Below, one piece after another: positions 27,534 to 38,219 of a stretch of 64,000 nt of DNA. Source of the DNA: Lolliginicoccus suaedae. Lineage in GTDB: Bacteria; Actinomycetota; Actinomycetes; Mycobacteriales; Mycobacteriaceae. Every line of letters begins with the position of its first letter. Position 1 is the first letter of the stretch. The stretch is from contig NZ_VSSO01000003.1 in NCBI RefSeq assembly GCF_008312885.1, forward strand, positions 186,001 through 250,000, written 5' to 3'. The notes beneath the pieces are model-generated. The model saw nothing but the letters and a program-made list of their open reading frames with translations. It did not search any database and had not been told where the DNA came from. The translations under genes were made by a program, and so were the position numbers.

Positions 27534-28180
27534 TCCGCGGGATCCTGTTCGATGGGGGCGATCGGCATGTTCATCTCGCGCTGTGGTCCTTCGTCTCGCT
27601 GCACTGACATCTCGCGCCAGAGCTGGGTGTACCAGGGGTCGCGGCTGCCCGGCAGGAGCTGCTCACCGGATCGGCCCTGATCCCGCTCGTCGAAGAACTG
27701 TACCCGGTACGGCGTCTCGCCCGGGAACACGTATCGCAACCGCTCCCGCGCCTGTTCCTTGATGTACGCGGGATCGTCCTGCAATTCCTTCTCGGCCCGC
27801 AGCGCTGCCACATCCGCACGCAGGTGCTCCTGCTCGGCCGCGATCTGGCGGGCCTCGCTCCACTGCGAGAAGTACGTGCGCAGCGGCATGACGAAGGTGA
27901 GCACGAGCGCGCCCACGACCAGCGCGAGGATGAATGTCTGCCGCGTCGACCATCCCGTGCGCGGCGCCTTGTTGCTTGTGATGGTGGTGCGCTTGCTGCT
28001 GGAGCGCGCGGCCGCGCGCTGCGCCGCTGCTTGCGTGCCCCGTGCCCGGGAGTCCGGACCGTGCAAAGCACCGGAGCGACGCGGCAACGCGGACCGCCCG
28101 GGCCGGGGATCAGCGCTGCGTCGCGCTTCCCTGCCCGGGCGGGCCGCTGCCGAAGAGGTGGTTCCGCGTTCCCGGACCAT
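27530..28180 (-). CDS. ftsB: septum formation initiator family protein (FtsB/DivIC-like)
   Basis: A 216-residue single-pass membrane protein. The N-terminal 85 residues are Arg/Ser/Ala-rich and probably disordered in the cytosol, followed by one helix (TFILALVVGALVLTFVMPL, about 92-110), an extracytoplasmic coiled coil (RQIAAEQEHLRADVAALRAE) and the DivIC motif around YIKEQARERLRYVFPGETPY. In the divisome it would join FtsL and FtsQ. Eight bases separate it from eno. The mycobacterial equivalent is Rv1024. Confidence 0.88.
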   Translation of the reverse strand: MVRERGTTSSAAARPGREARRSADPRPGRSALPRRSGALHGPDSRARGTQAAAQRAAARSSSKRTTITSNKAPRTGWSTRQTFILALVVGALVLTFVMPLRTYFSQWSEARQIAAEQEHLRADVAALRAEKELQDDPAYIKEQARERLRYVFPGETPYRVQFFDERDQGRSGEQLLPGSRDPWYTQLWREMSVQRDEGPQREMNMPIAPIEQDPAE

Positions 28181-28188
28181 GGGTGTGT

Positions 28189-29478
<1,290 letters not shown>

Positions 29479-29631
29479 TCACTCCTTTGGCAGCTGACAA
29501 CAACGTACGGGGCGGCACGCTCCGCAATGACCAATCTTGCCAGCCTCGAGGGTAGCCGCCGCAGCGGCCTCCTCGTTTCAGGCGCGCAGGGGGAATCGGG
29601 CTTGCTGGAACGAGCCCGGGCCACCGCTCGA

Positions 29632-29689
29632 GTTGTGTGAGGTTTTGCCCCCCTCCATCGCTCCGAGAGGGGGCGAAAGCTCACACAAC
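29632..29689. repeat. family-2 palindromic element, copy 1
   Basis: GTTGTGTGAG with an inner GC arm (from 29632) pairs with the arm ending CTCACACAAC (29680-29689). The 58-bp element has mismatches only where GGTTTTGC faces GCGAAAGC. It lies 47 nt downstream of the transglycosylase stop and 157 nt upstream of the eno start. The related copy at 37083 is inverted and carries paired base changes. Confidence 0.75.
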
Positions 29690-29736
29690 CGAGGCGTCGC
29701 AGCCAGCGCCACGGACCGCGCGAGCCGCAAACCGGC

Positions 29737-30867
29737 CTATTGCGCGGTTGCCTGCTGCTCCTCGACGAACTCCAGCATGTTGCGGACGTGCGCGCCGAGC
29801 CGGCGCAGCGCTTGCTCGGCGCGGGCCTGGCGCTCCGCCTCGGTGAGCTCGCTCGTGGCGGGAACCACGGCCCCGGCCTGGGTCTCCGGTGGCGGTGGTG
29901 GTGGTGGTGGAGCGTCTGCTGGCGGCGGGGGTGGCGGCACCTCAGCGGGCGGTGGAGGCACGTCACCAGGAGGCACGTCCCCCGGCGGTGGCGGAGGCAC
30001 CTCGCCCGCGGGCGGAGCGGGTGCCGGTTCCGGCGGTGGAGGTGGCGGCGGAGGAGCGGGCACGAAGACCTCGTCGCGGCCGTACTGGGTGGCCTTGAGG
30101 TGGACGGACTTGAGGTAGTCCTCGGAGTAGTTGTAAGCGAGGACGGCGCTGCGCCAGCCGATCGGGGACCGGAGATCGCCACCGGATGCACACAGGTAAC
30201 GGGCTGCGGAGTATGTGGCGTCGTCGAGGCCGTCGGGGTTGGCGATGCCGTCGCCGTCGGCGTCGCTTCCCCAGATGCGCCAGGTGGCGGGGATGAACTG
30301 CATGGGCCCCATGGCGCGGTCGAACTCGGGGTCGCCGTCGAGCTCGCCGCCGTCGGTGTCGCGGATCTCGGCGATGCCCGGCCGGCCGTCGAGCGCGATG
30401 CCGCGGATGGGCGGCAGGGAGTAGCCGTTGCCGTCGATGGGGGTGCCCTCGTAGGTGCCGTGCCAGCTCTCGATAGCGCCGATGCCGGCGAGGGTGGTCC
30501 AGGTGATGCCGCAGCCGGGGTTGGTCACCTGGAGGAGCCGGGCGGCGTTGCCGTAGGCCATCATCGCTTGGTGCGGGATGCCGAGGGCGTCGCTGTGGGC
30601 GCGTGCCCAGCTGTCGAGCTGCCAGGCGGTGCGGCCGGGCGCGTTGACGTCGATGGGCGGCACGGGGGTGCCCGGGTAGGGCGCGAGGAGATGCGGGGCG
30701 ATGTCGGCTACGTCGGCGACGTCGATGACCGAGGCTGGTGTGATACCGACTGCGTGCGGGTCGGTGAGCGCTATCGCGGTGCCGAGCGGCAGTGCCGCAA
30801 CGGCGGCTGCGGCGGCGATGATGCGGCGCGGCTTTCGGGGCGGCGTGTTCCGTCGGGTGGGTGTCAC
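29737..30867 (-). CDS. exported lytic transglycosylase-like protein with Pro-rich tail (LpqU-related)
   Basis: A protein of about 376 residues. A basic N-terminus (PTRRNTPPRKPRR) and Ala-rich helix form a signal peptide. The catalytic part (about 85-275) is an MltB-type transglycosylase domain: TLAGIGAIESWHGTYEG with the catalytic Glu, AMGPMQFIPATWRIWG, then DADGDGIANPDGLDDATYSAARYLCA. It would cleave peptidoglycan glycan strands. A 65-residue Pro-rich segment (about 275-340) and a charged C-terminal helix (ELTEAERQARAEQALRRLG) follow. The start is uncertain: GTG at 30867 is used, with in-frame GTGs at 30876 and 30903; none has a clear ribosome-binding site. The mycobacterial counterpart LpqU is shorter and a lipoprotein. 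Confidence 0.8.
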   Translation of the reverse strand: MTPTRRNTPPRKPRRIIAAAAAVAALPLGTAIALTDPHAVGITPASVIDVADVADIAPHLLAPYPGTPVPPIDVNAPGRTAWQLDSWARAHSDALGIPHQAMMAYGNAARLLQVTNPGCGITWTTLAGIGAIESWHGTYEGTPIDGNGYSLPPIRGIALDGRPGIAEIRDTDGGELDGDPEFDRAMGPMQFIPATWRIWGSDADGDGIANPDGLDDATYSAARYLCASGGDLRSPIGWRSAVLAYNYSEDYLKSVHLKATQYGRDEVFVPAPPPPPPPPEPAPAPPAGEVPPPPPGDVPPGDVPPPPAEVPPPPPPADAPPPPPPPPETQAGAVVPATSELTEAERQARAEQALRRLGAHVRNMLEFVEEQQATAQ

Positions 30868-30958
30868 CCGTCCCACTGTGGTGCCGCGGGCTGCGGTGTG
30901 CACCAGTCGTTTCCGAGGCTTTCGACAACCGTGCTGTGTTCGTGATCTTGCAGCAGGC

Positions 30959-31855
30959 CTAGCAGCTAGCGACCCCGGGCCAGTGCGCGCGCCATTCGTC
31001 CGGTATGCATGGTGCGCGGCCGAGCGTGTTCTCGACCGTTTCGATGGCGCTGACGAGGTCCGAGACGGCGCGGCGGAGGATGATCTCGGTGTCGCCGCCG
31101 GGCACGAGCGTGATGGTTCCCAGCCCCGCGGGGATGAGATCGGCGGGCATTCCCGCACCGGTGGCACGCTCGAGGATCTTCTCGGCGAGCGCTAGCGCGG
31201 GCTGGGCGCGCGGGATGCCGTCGAGCAGGGAGACGCGAGGCTTCTCGGTGGCCTTGCGCTGCTGCCAGCGCCGGTCTTGCTCGTCGACGTCGAGCGTGCT
31301 GCCGGGCTGGAGGTGCTCGAGGGGGTTGCGGTGCAGCAGCTTGGTGGTGAGGGCGCGGGCGATGTCGTCGATGGTGAACGGGTCGGCGGGGTCGTCGTGG
31401 GCGATGCGGGCGTGGAAGAGGACCTGGAGGAGGAGGTCGCCGAGCTCGGAGCGCAGTTCGTCGCGGTCGTTGCCGTGGGCGGCGTCGAGCAGCTCGTAGG
31501 TTTCCTCGAGCAGGTAGCGCAGCAGGCTGTGGTGGGTTTGCTGCTGCTCCCACGGCCCGTGCGTGCGCATGGTGTCCATGATGTCGATGGCGGCAAGCAC
31601 CTGGTGCCCGGGGAACTGCTCGTCAGCGAGAGCGATCGTCGCAGTGTGACGGGCGCGCAGTGGATGGCACGGGTCAGTGGTGACGAGCGTGACGGCGTGC
31701 TCGGAGCTGGTGGCGGGCTTGGCGATCGCGGCGAGCTGCGCGCGAACCCCACCGGTGAGGTCGTCGGCGAGAAAAGTGGGCCGGGCGAGGTGCGGCAGCG
31801 CTGCCGCGGGGATGAGGCTGGGCCGCTGGGGGTCGAGCAGGATGGTGGTGGTCAT
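30959..31855 (-). CDS. mazG: nucleoside triphosphate pyrophosphohydrolase MazG
   Basis: A 298-residue protein that hydrolyses (d)NTPs, including damaged nucleotides, to monophosphates. The MazG domain is near residues 95-195: [20 protein letters not shown], then [20 protein letters not shown] with the EExxE and ExxD metal ligands, and [18 protein letters not shown]. The N-terminal 90 residues form the extra domain found in mycobacterial MazG. Its ATG overlaps the mfd stop by four bases. Confidence 0.93.
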   Translation of the reverse strand: MTTTILLDPQRPSLIPAAALPHLARPTFLADDLTGGVRAQLAAIAKPATSSEHAVTLVTTDPCHPLRARHTATIALADEQFPGHQVLAAIDIMDTMRTHGPWEQQQTHHSLLRYLLEETYELLDAAHGNDRDELRSELGDLLLQVLFHARIAHDDPADPFTIDDIARALTTKLLHRNPLEHLQPGSTLDVDEQDRRWQQRKATEKPRVSLLDGIPRAQPALALAEKILERATGAGMPADLIPAGLGTITLVPGGDTEIILRRAVSDLVSAIETVENTLGRAPCIPDEWRAHWPGVASC

Positions 31856-34800
31856 GCCTGGACCAGGGTGGGCGAGGCTTGTGGTTGCCCATCGAGCGCG
31901 GTGAGGAAGTCCGCGACAAAGGCGATGACCTCGTTGTCGCGGACGCGGGGGTCGGCGGGTGTGCCGCGGCCAGCGCGCGGGAGCGGCATGAGGATCGTGG
32001 AGGTGGTGGCCCGGTACTGGGCGGAGGGCTGGAGCCGCTTGAGCCGGACCTGCTTGGAGTCGGGGAGCTCGAGCGGCGCGATGCGCACCTGGGTCCCTGC
32101 CATCGTGATGTCGGTGATGCCCTTCTCGCGGCAGAGCAGGCGCAGTCGCGCGATCGAGATGAGGCGCTTGGCCTCCTCGGGCAGTGGCCCGTAGCGGTCG
32201 ATGAGCTCGTCGATGACGCGTTCGATGCCGGTGCTGTCGGTGGCGGCGGCGAGCTTGCGGTATGCCTCGAGCCGGAGGCGGTCGCTAGCGACATAGTCCG
32301 TGGGGATGTGCGCGTCCACAGGGAGATCGATCTTGATGTCCTTGCGCTCTTCGGTCGCCTCGACAGGCTTGCCATCGGCGATGGCCTTGAATGCTTCGAC
32401 GGCTTCCCCGACGAGCCGGATGTAGAGGTCGAAGCCGACGCCGGCGACGTGGCCGGACTGCTCGGCGCCGAGGACGTTGCCGGCACCGCGGATCTCGAGG
32501 TCCTTCATGGCGACGGCCATGCCCGCGCCGAGCTCGGAGTTCTGGGAGATGGTGGCGAGGCGGTCATACGCGGTCTCGGTGAGGATCCGGTTGGCGGGGT
32601 ACAGGAAGTAGGCGTAGCCCCGGTCGCGGCCCCGGCCCACGCGGCCACGGAGCTGGTGCAGCTGGGACAGGCCGAGCTGGTCGGCGCGCTCGACGATGAG
32701 GGTGTTGGCGTTGGAGATGTCGAGCCCGGTCTCGATGATGGTGGTGCAGACGAGCACGTCGTACTCGCGGTTCCAGAAGCCCTCGACGGTTTGCTCGAGG
32801 GTCTCCTCGTTCATCTGGCCGTGCGCGACGACGATGCGCGCCTCGGGGACGAGCTCGCGCAGTTGCTTGGCGGTCTTGTCGATGGTGCTGACCCGGTTGT
32901 GGACGTAGAAGACCTGGCCGTCGCGCAACAGCTCGCGGCGGATCGCGGCGGCAATGTGCTTGTCCTCGTGCGCGCCGACGTAGGTGAGCACGGGCAGCCG
33001 TTCCTCGGGCGGGGTGAGGATGGTCGACATCTCGCGGATCCCGGCGAGCGACATCTCGAGGGTGCGCGGGATGGGCGTGGCGGACATGGTGAGCATGTCG
33101 ACGTGGGTGCGGAGCGCCTTGATGTGTTCCTTGTGCTCGACGCCGAAGCGTTGCTCCTCGTCGACGATGACGAGGCCGAGGTCCTTCCATCGCACGCCGG
33201 TCTGCAGCAGGCGGTGCGTGCCGATGACGATGTCGATGCTGCCGTCGGCGAGCCCATTGATGACCTCGCGGGACTCAGCGGGATCAGTGAAGCGGGAGAG
33301 CTGCCGCACCTTGATGGGGAAGCCTGTCATGCGCTCGGTGAACGTGTCGGTGTGCTGCTGGGCGAGCAGCGTGGTGGGCACGAGAACCGCGACCTGCTTG
33401 CCGTCCTGCACGGCCTTGAACGCGGCGCGCACCGCGATCTCGGTCTTGCCGAATCCCACATCGCCGCAGACGACGCGATCCATCGGGACGGGGCGCTCCA
33501 TGTCGGCCTTGACGTCGGCGATCGCGGTGAGCTGGTCCTCCGTCTCGGCGAACGCGAACGCATCCTCGAGCTCATGCTGCCAGGGCGTGTCCTGCGCGAA
33601 CGCGTGGCCCGGGGAAGCCTGCCGCTTGGCGTAGAGCTGGACGAGCTCCCCGGCGATCTCACGCACCGCCTGGCGTGCCTTGCGCTTGGTGTTCTGCCAG
33701 TCGGAGCCACCCATCTTCGACAGCGACGGGGCCTCGCCGCCGACGTAGCGGGAGAGCTGGTCGAGCGATTCCATGGGCACGAAGAGCCGGTCACCGGGAT
33801 GGCCACGCTTGCTCGAGGCGTACTCGAGGACGAGGTACTCGCGACGCGCGCCACCGACGGTGCGCTCGGCCATCTCGACGAACCGGCCGATGCCGTGCTG
33901 GTCATGGACGACGAGATCGCCAGACTTGAGCGCGAGGGGATCGACCTGGTTGCGGCGCTTCGAGGCGAGCTTGCGGCCCGGGGTGGCTGCGACGCGGTTG
34001 CCCGTGAGGTCCGCCTCGGACAGGATGATCAACTGAGCCTGGGGCAGGATCAGGCCGGTGGACAATGGCGCCCGCACCACCGTGACGAGGCCCTTGGCGA
34101 GCTCCTCCGCCGCGGCGTTTTCCGATTCTTGGCGCGCGAGGACCTGGCGGGCGGGCACGCCATGCTCCTTGAGCCGCTCGAGGAACCGGGTGACCGTGCC
34201 CGCGCCGGCCACAGCAATGGCGGCGCGCCCACCGGTGGCCGCATGCCCGCGCAGCATCGCGAACAACTGCTCGATCTCCGCCTCGCCGCCGTGCAACGCG
34301 GGCGCGGGCTCCACGGGCAATTCCGTCTCATCACCGGCACCACTGGCGAAGGGAGAGAGCGTCCACCAGCTGCGACCCGAGTCCAGGACACCCTGGGCGA
34401 CCAGATCGAATGGCCGGAAAGCCAGCGCCTGCAGGTCGAGTGCCTCCACGTCCAGCGGTGCCGCTCCCCCGAAGGATGCCGCCGACCAGGATGCCTCGAG
34501 GAACTCCGAGCTCGACCGCCTCAGGTCCGCGGCCCGCATCGACGCCTTCTCCGGGTCGCACACCAGCACATGCGCGCCGCGTGGCATCACATCGGTGACC
34601 AACTCGAGGGGGCGATCGGTCAGCACGGCGGTCAGCGCCTCCATGCCGTCCGCGGGAATGCCCGAACCGATCTTGTCGAGCATCGGGGCGAGGACCTCAT
34701 GCCCCGCGTGGGTCTCCGCGAGGCGTGCCGCGCGCTCCCGGACCCCATCGGTGAGCAGCAGCTCGCGGCATGCGACTGCCACTACCTCCGTGACCGCCGG

Positions 34801-35481
34801 GCCGTCGATCGAGCGCTGGTCGGCCACCGAGAACTCGCGGATCTCACTGACCTCATCGCCCCAGAACTCCACGCGCACCGGATGATCCGCGGTCGGCGGG
34901 AAGATATCGAGGATGCCGCCGCGCACGGCGAATTCACCGCGCCGCGCCACCATATCGACACGCTTGTACGCGAAAGCCACGAGTTGCTCGATGACCTCGT
35001 CGAACACCACGTCCGCACCGGCGCGCAGCACGACCGGCTCGACATCGGCCAGCCCGCCCGCGAGTGGCTGCACGAGCGCGCGCACTGGCGCGACCACGAC
35101 CCGCAGCGGCACACCGAGCACCGCATCGTCTGGCCGCGCGAGCCTGCGCAGCACGAGCATCCGCTGCCCCACCGTGTCCGCGCTCGGCGACAGGCGCTCA
35201 TGCGGCAATGTCTCCCACGACGGCAGCAGCGCGGCAGCGCCTCCCAGCACGCTGCGCAGTTCCGCCAGCAGGTCCTCAGCCTCCCGGGTCGTGGTGGTCA
35301 CCATGAGCACCGGAGCCGACCGTGCCATCGTCGCCGCCACCAGCCACCGGGCTCCCGGCGGCGCGACCCACCGCCGCTGTGGCTCCCCCACCGCGCGCGC
35401 CACCAGCCGCAACGCCTCGTCAGTGGCAGCCGCCTCCAGCAGCATCGACCCCGCACCGCTCCCCGACTGCTCCGCCGACAC
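31852..35481 (-). CDS. mfd: transcription-repair coupling factor
   Basis: A 1209-residue DNA translocase that removes RNA polymerase stalled at lesions and recruits UvrA. Domains in order: UvrB-like N-terminal region (about 20-340), CarD-like RNA-polymerase-interaction domain ([17 protein letters not shown], about 515), SF2 helicase motor with Walker [18 protein letters not shown] (about 670) and [18 protein letters not shown], then helicase motifs [20 protein letters not shown], and the C-terminal TRCF domain. The GTG at 35481 is chosen because AGGAG lies nine bases upstream; GTG at 35499 is an alternative. Confidence 0.95.
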   Translation of the reverse strand: MSAEQSGSGAGSMLLEAAATDEALRLVARAVGEPQRRWVAPPGARWLVAATMARSAPVLMVTTTTREAEDLLAELRSVLGGAAALLPSWETLPHERLSPSADTVGQRMLVLRRLARPDDAVLGVPLRVVVAPVRALVQPLAGGLADVEPVVLRAGADVVFDEVIEQLVAFAYKRVDMVARRGEFAVRGGILDIFPPTADHPVRVEFWGDEVSEIREFSVADQRSIDGPAVTEVVAVACRELLLTDGVRERAARLAETHAGHEVLAPMLDKIGSGIPADGMEALTAVLTDRPLELVTDVMPRGAHVLVCDPEKASMRAADLRRSSSEFLEASWSAASFGGAAPLDVEALDLQALAFRPFDLVAQGVLDSGRSWWTLSPFASGAGDETELPVEPAPALHGGEAEIEQLFAMLRGHAATGGRAAIAVAGAGTVTRFLERLKEHGVPARQVLARQESENAAAEELAKGLVTVVRAPLSTGLILPQAQLIILSEADLTGNRVAATPGRKLASKRRNQVDPLALKSGDLVVHDQHGIGRFVEMAERTVGGARREYLVLEYASSKRGHPGDRLFVPMESLDQLSRYVGGEAPSLSKMGGSDWQNTKRKARQAVREIAGELVQLYAKRQASPGHAFAQDTPWQHELEDAFAFAETEDQLTAIADVKADMERPVPMDRVVCGDVGFGKTEIAVRAAFKAVQDGKQVAVLVPTTLLAQQHTDTFTERMTGFPIKVRQLSRFTDPAESREVINGLADGSIDIVIGTHRLLQTGVRWKDLGLVIVDEEQRFGVEHKEHIKALRTHVDMLTMSATPIPRTLEMSLAGIREMSTILTPPEERLPVLTYVGAHEDKHIAAAIRRELLRDGQVFYVHNRVSTIDKTAKQLRELVPEARIVVAHGQMNEETLEQTVEGFWNREYDVLVCTTIIETGLDISNANTLIVERADQLGLSQLHQLRGRVGRGRDRGYAYFLYPANRILTETAYDRLATISQNSELGAGMAVAMKDLEIRGAGNVLGAEQSGHVAGVGFDLYIRLVGEAVEAFKAIADGKPVEATEERKDIKIDLPVDAHIPTDYVASDRLRLEAYRKLAAATDSTGIERVIDELIDRYGPLPEEAKRLISIARLRLLCREKGITDITMAGTQVRIAPLELPDSKQVRLKRLQPSAQYRATTSTILMPLPRAGRGTPADPRVRDNEVIAFVADFLTALDGQPQASPTLVQA

Positions 35482-35628
35482 CCCGACCGCGCTCCTCACC
35501 ACCGCACCACCATGCGCACGAAACCCTCGCGCACGGCCGCATCCTCGACCAACGAACGACCCCGAGTCTAGGACCCGACACCGACACAAACCATCCGGGC
35601 GCGCGGCACCACGACCGTCCGGACCGCA

Positions 35629-36282
35629 TCAACCAGCCGACGCCGCTGACTCCCCCTCCGGATCCTCCCGCGAGCGCTCCGCCTCCAGCTGCGGCAACCG
35701 CTCCAGATGCATCAACCCGTTCCAGCACAGGTTCACCAGGTGAGCGGCCACGATCTCCTTCGGTGGCTCCCGCTCGTCCAGCCACCACTGCGCCGTCACC
35801 GACACCATTCCCACCAGCGCCTGCGCGTACAGGCCCGCGAACTCCGTCTCCAGGCCGCGCCGCTCGAAATCACTCGCCAGCAAATGCTCCACCTGCGTGG
35901 TCGCATCGTTCAGCAAGCTCGAGTAGGTCCCCGAGCTGGCACCCACCGGAGAATCCCGCACCAGGATCCGGAAGCCATCCGTGCACTCCTCGATATAGGT
36001 GAGGAACGCCAGCGTCACCTGCTCGACCCGCTCCCTCGACCGGTGCGACGACAACGACGAGGTGATCCGCTGCAGCAGATCCGCCATCTCGCGGTCCACC
36101 ACCACCGCGTACAAGCCCTCCTTGCCGCCGAAATGCTCGTACACCACCGGCTTCGACACTTGGGCGCGCTGCGCGATCTCCTCGATCGACGTCGCCTCGT
36201 ATCCCCGCTCGGCGAACAACGATCGACCTACCTCGATCAACTGATCCCGCCGCTGCGACCCCGTCATGCGTGCCCGAGTCAC
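35629..36282 (-). CDS. TetR/AcrR-family regulator upstream of mfd
   Basis: A 217-residue regulator. The N-terminal helix-turn-helix covers about residues 8-55: QLIEVGRSLFAERGYEATSI, AQRAQVSKPVVYEHFGGKEG. The C-terminal ligand domain is unspecific. It corresponds in position to Rv1019, next to mfd. The frame runs upstream across the complement of the tRNA-Gln gene, which cannot be coding; the GTG at 36282 with GAGGGGA upstream is therefore preferred, with ATGs at 36321 and 36267 as alternatives. 147 bases separate it from mfd. Confidence 0.88.
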   Translation of the reverse strand: MTRARMTGSQRRDQLIEVGRSLFAERGYEATSIEEIAQRAQVSKPVVYEHFGGKEGLYAVVVDREMADLLQRITSSLSSHRSRERVEQVTLAFLTYIEECTDGFRILVRDSPVGASSGTYSSLLNDATTQVEHLLASDFERRGLETEFAGLYAQALVGMVSVTAQWWLDEREPPKEIVAAHLVNLCWNGLMHLERLPQLEAERSREDPEGESAASAG

Positions 36283-36438
36283 CTGATCAATCCCCTCATC
36301 AATGCCCGCGCCAGCCACCATCCCCGCCCGCAGGGAACACCGCCGCGCTGAGTCGACTAAACACCACAGATATGTCAGTATCATTTCGCATACCGGCCCG
36401 CGCGTCACCCAGACTCGCCCATCGGATCGCAGCACCAA

Positions 36439-36510
36439 TCCGCCGTGGTGTAATAGGCAGCACTTCTGATTTTGGTTCAGACAGTTCAGGTTCGAGTCCT
36501 GGCGGCGGAG
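36439..36510 (+). tRNA. tRNA-Gln (anticodon UUG)
   Basis: Acceptor TCCGCCG/CGGCGGA, D-arm TGGTGTAATAGGCAGCA, anticodon stem TCTGA/TCAGA with loop TTTTGGT (anticodon UUG), T-arm TTCAGG-TTCGAGT-CCTGG, discriminator G, no encoded CCA. It diverges from the TetR gene. Confidence 0.95.
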
Positions 36511-36639
36511 CATCACAGCAGGTAGACCCGCATAAACGCCCACTATCCGTGGACTGCTCCAATTGGCCTTGTGGCGAATTTGTGCCTCGCGGCTCTCGTG
36601 GTTGCGCCGATACTGCTTCTGCGCGACGCCCCCGCACCG

Positions 36640-37014
36640 CTACAGCACGTGATCGCCGAGCAGCCTGCCGATGGATCGGACGTCGACCTGGCCCTTGAAC
36701 TCGAGCCGCACCTTGCCGAGGCCGCTGAACCACAGATCGACCTCGGCGTCGAGATCGAAGCTGCCGGCTGTCTCGATGCTGAATGCCTGTATCCGCGAGT
36801 ATGGGAGCGACGTGTAGTCCCGCTTCTTGCCGGTGATTCCCTGGACGTTGATCGCGATCAGCCGCTTGCTCGTGAACAGCACCGAGTCGCGGACACCCCG
36901 GAACGCGAGGTAGATGCGTTCGCCTTCCACGAGTATCGGCGCGATCTCGGCCTGGACGTCGGCTGGATTGGCGGGACCTAGCTTGAACACGGATCCGTTC
37001 TGAAAATCGATCAT
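36640..37014 (-). CDS. bacterial PH-domain protein (bPH_1-like)
   Basis: A 124-residue protein consisting of one bacterial pleckstrin-homology-like domain: MIDFQNGSVFKL, ERIYLAFRGVRDSVLFTSKR, INVQGITGKKRDYTSLPYSR and FDLDAEVDLWFSGLGKVRLE. The family is widespread, and forms ring-like oligomers in structures I recall; the cellular role is unknown. The ATG at 37014 matches the family's usual start. Its promoter region contains a family-2 palindrome. Confidence 0.87.
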   Translation of the reverse strand: MIDFQNGSVFKLGPANPADVQAEIAPILVEGERIYLAFRGVRDSVLFTSKRLIAINVQGITGKKRDYTSLPYSRIQAFSIETAGSFDLDAEVDLWFSGLGKVRLEFKGQVDVRSIGRLLGDHVL

Positions 37015-37082
37015 GGCGAGGACGATAGCGGCTGTGTCCGACAGGTTTCGGGCGTGCTCGGCGGTTCCCTGGAGCCACGCGC

Positions 37083-37142
37083 GGTTGTGCGAGCTTCTGC
37101 ACCCTGCCTGGCGCGGATCAGGGTGCAAAACCTCGCACAACC
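37083..37142. repeat. family-2 palindromic element, copy 2
   Basis: GGTTGTGCGAG (37083-37093) pairs with CTCGCACAACC (37132-37142), and inside it CTGCACCCTG pairs with CAGGGTGCA. GCTTCTGC faces GCAAAACC at the same internal-loop position as copy 1 at 29632, in opposite orientation. It lies between two divergent genes. Confidence 0.75.
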
Positions 37143-37237
37143 GGAGCTGGAATCCGGGCCGGCCCTGTCATCCCTCACCGCGCACCGCCCGCATGCGTAC
37201 GCTGGTTCTCAGCCAGATGGTCGAGGGAAGGATCGCT

Positions 37238-37981
37238 ATGGGTCGCTTGGGAAGTCGTTTCACGCGGGGCACGGCCGCCCTGTCGATGGTGCTGGTGGGC
37301 GCTATGGGCGCGGCGGGGTGCGCGATCGGTAATGGTTCCGGGGAGGATGGCGAGCAGGTGGGCATCTCGATGAGCGGCTCGGGGATCGTCTCGGGCACGC
37401 CGGACACATTGCGTGCGACGGTCGGGGTGCAGGTGGAGCGCGGTTCGGTGCAGGAGGCCCTGGATGCGGCGAACGAGGCTGCGCAGCGGGTGATCGACGC
37501 GGTCCGCGAGGGCGGCGTGGCGGATGAGGATATCCAGACGGAGCGGTTCTCGATCAATCCTCGGTACGAGTTCGACGAGGGGCCGCGGACGCGCCGGATC
37601 GCCGGGTACGAGGTGGCGAACCAGTTGACGATCAAGATCCGCGACATCGATAGCTCGGGTTCCACACTGGATGCGATCGCGCGAGCGGGCGGCGATGATG
37701 CCGTGGTCAATGGCGTGGGCTTCATGCTCGAGGACAATGCGGAGCTGCTGCGCCAGGCGCGGGAGCGGGCGTTCGAGGATGCGCGGCAGCGCGCGGAGCA
37801 GTACGCCGAGCTTGCCGGGAGCGACCTTGGCGAGGTGGTGAGCATCGTGGAGGACCAGGCTCCGTCGCCGCAGCCATTCTTCGCCGACACCATGTCGAGG
37901 AGCGCGGAGAACGCGGTGCCGATCGAGCCGGGCAGCCAGGATGTGGAGGTCCGGGTGACCGTCCGCTGGGAGCTCGGCTAG
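37238..37981 (+). CDS. SIMPL-domain (DUF541) lipoprotein
   Basis: A 247-residue protein with a lipoprotein signal (basic GRLGSRFTRG, hydrophobic helix, lipobox AAGC at Cys 29), then the SIMPL/DUF541 domain: SGSGIVSGTPDTLRATVGVQ, a central helix VQEALDAANEAAQRVIDAV, and DARQRAEQYAELAGSDLGEV near the C-terminus. Homologues (BP26/OMP28) form ring- or channel-like oligomers in the periplasm; function is undefined. AAGGA lies upstream of the ATG. Family-1 element B follows 54 nt after the stop. Confidence 0.87.
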   Translation: MGRLGSRFTRGTAALSMVLVGAMGAAGCAIGNGSGEDGEQVGISMSGSGIVSGTPDTLRATVGVQVERGSVQEALDAANEAAQRVIDAVREGGVADEDIQTERFSINPRYEFDEGPRTRRIAGYEVANQLTIKIRDIDSSGSTLDAIARAGGDDAVVNGVGFMLEDNAELLRQARERAFEDARQRAEQYAELAGSDLGEVVSIVEDQAPSPQPFFADTMSRSAENAVPIEPGSQDVEVRVTVRWELG

Positions 37982-38035
37982 TTCCTGAGCAGGGAATCCA
38001 AGCCGAGCCCACTAGCTGGCCCCGAGCGAGGCCCC

Positions 38036-38108
38036 GCAAACGCGATAGAAGCCGCGAGTAAAACACCGCCGCTTCTATCGCGTTTGCAGTTTTCCGGTGC
38101 TTTTGCCG
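38036..38108 (+). repeat. family-1 palindromic element, copy B
   Basis: GCAAACGCGATAGAAGC (38036-38052) and GCTTCTATCGCGTTTGC (38071-38087) are perfect 17-bp inverted repeats with an 18-base spacer, followed by the tail AGTTTTCCGGTGCTTTTGCC. It starts 54 nt after the SIMPL stop and has the same orientation. Confidence 0.88.
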
Positions 38109-38219
38109 CCAACCCCGCCAACCCCGGCTCCCGACCCCGTCGACCCCGGCGCTGGCCAACCCCGACGGACGACCCACCACCTCGTACGCGATAATCATGG
38201 GGATCGAGGAGGCGCACGA

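Noticed and set aside
31879-35571. Long open frame (about 1230 codons) on the plus strand opposite mfd
   Set aside because: It mirrors the codon structure of a GC-rich gene; the translated sequence shows no recognisable domain, while the minus strand encodes a full Mfd.
36283-36543. Longer TetR reading frame running upstream of 36282
   Set aside because: It would translate the complement of the tRNA-Gln gene and has no regulator similarity.
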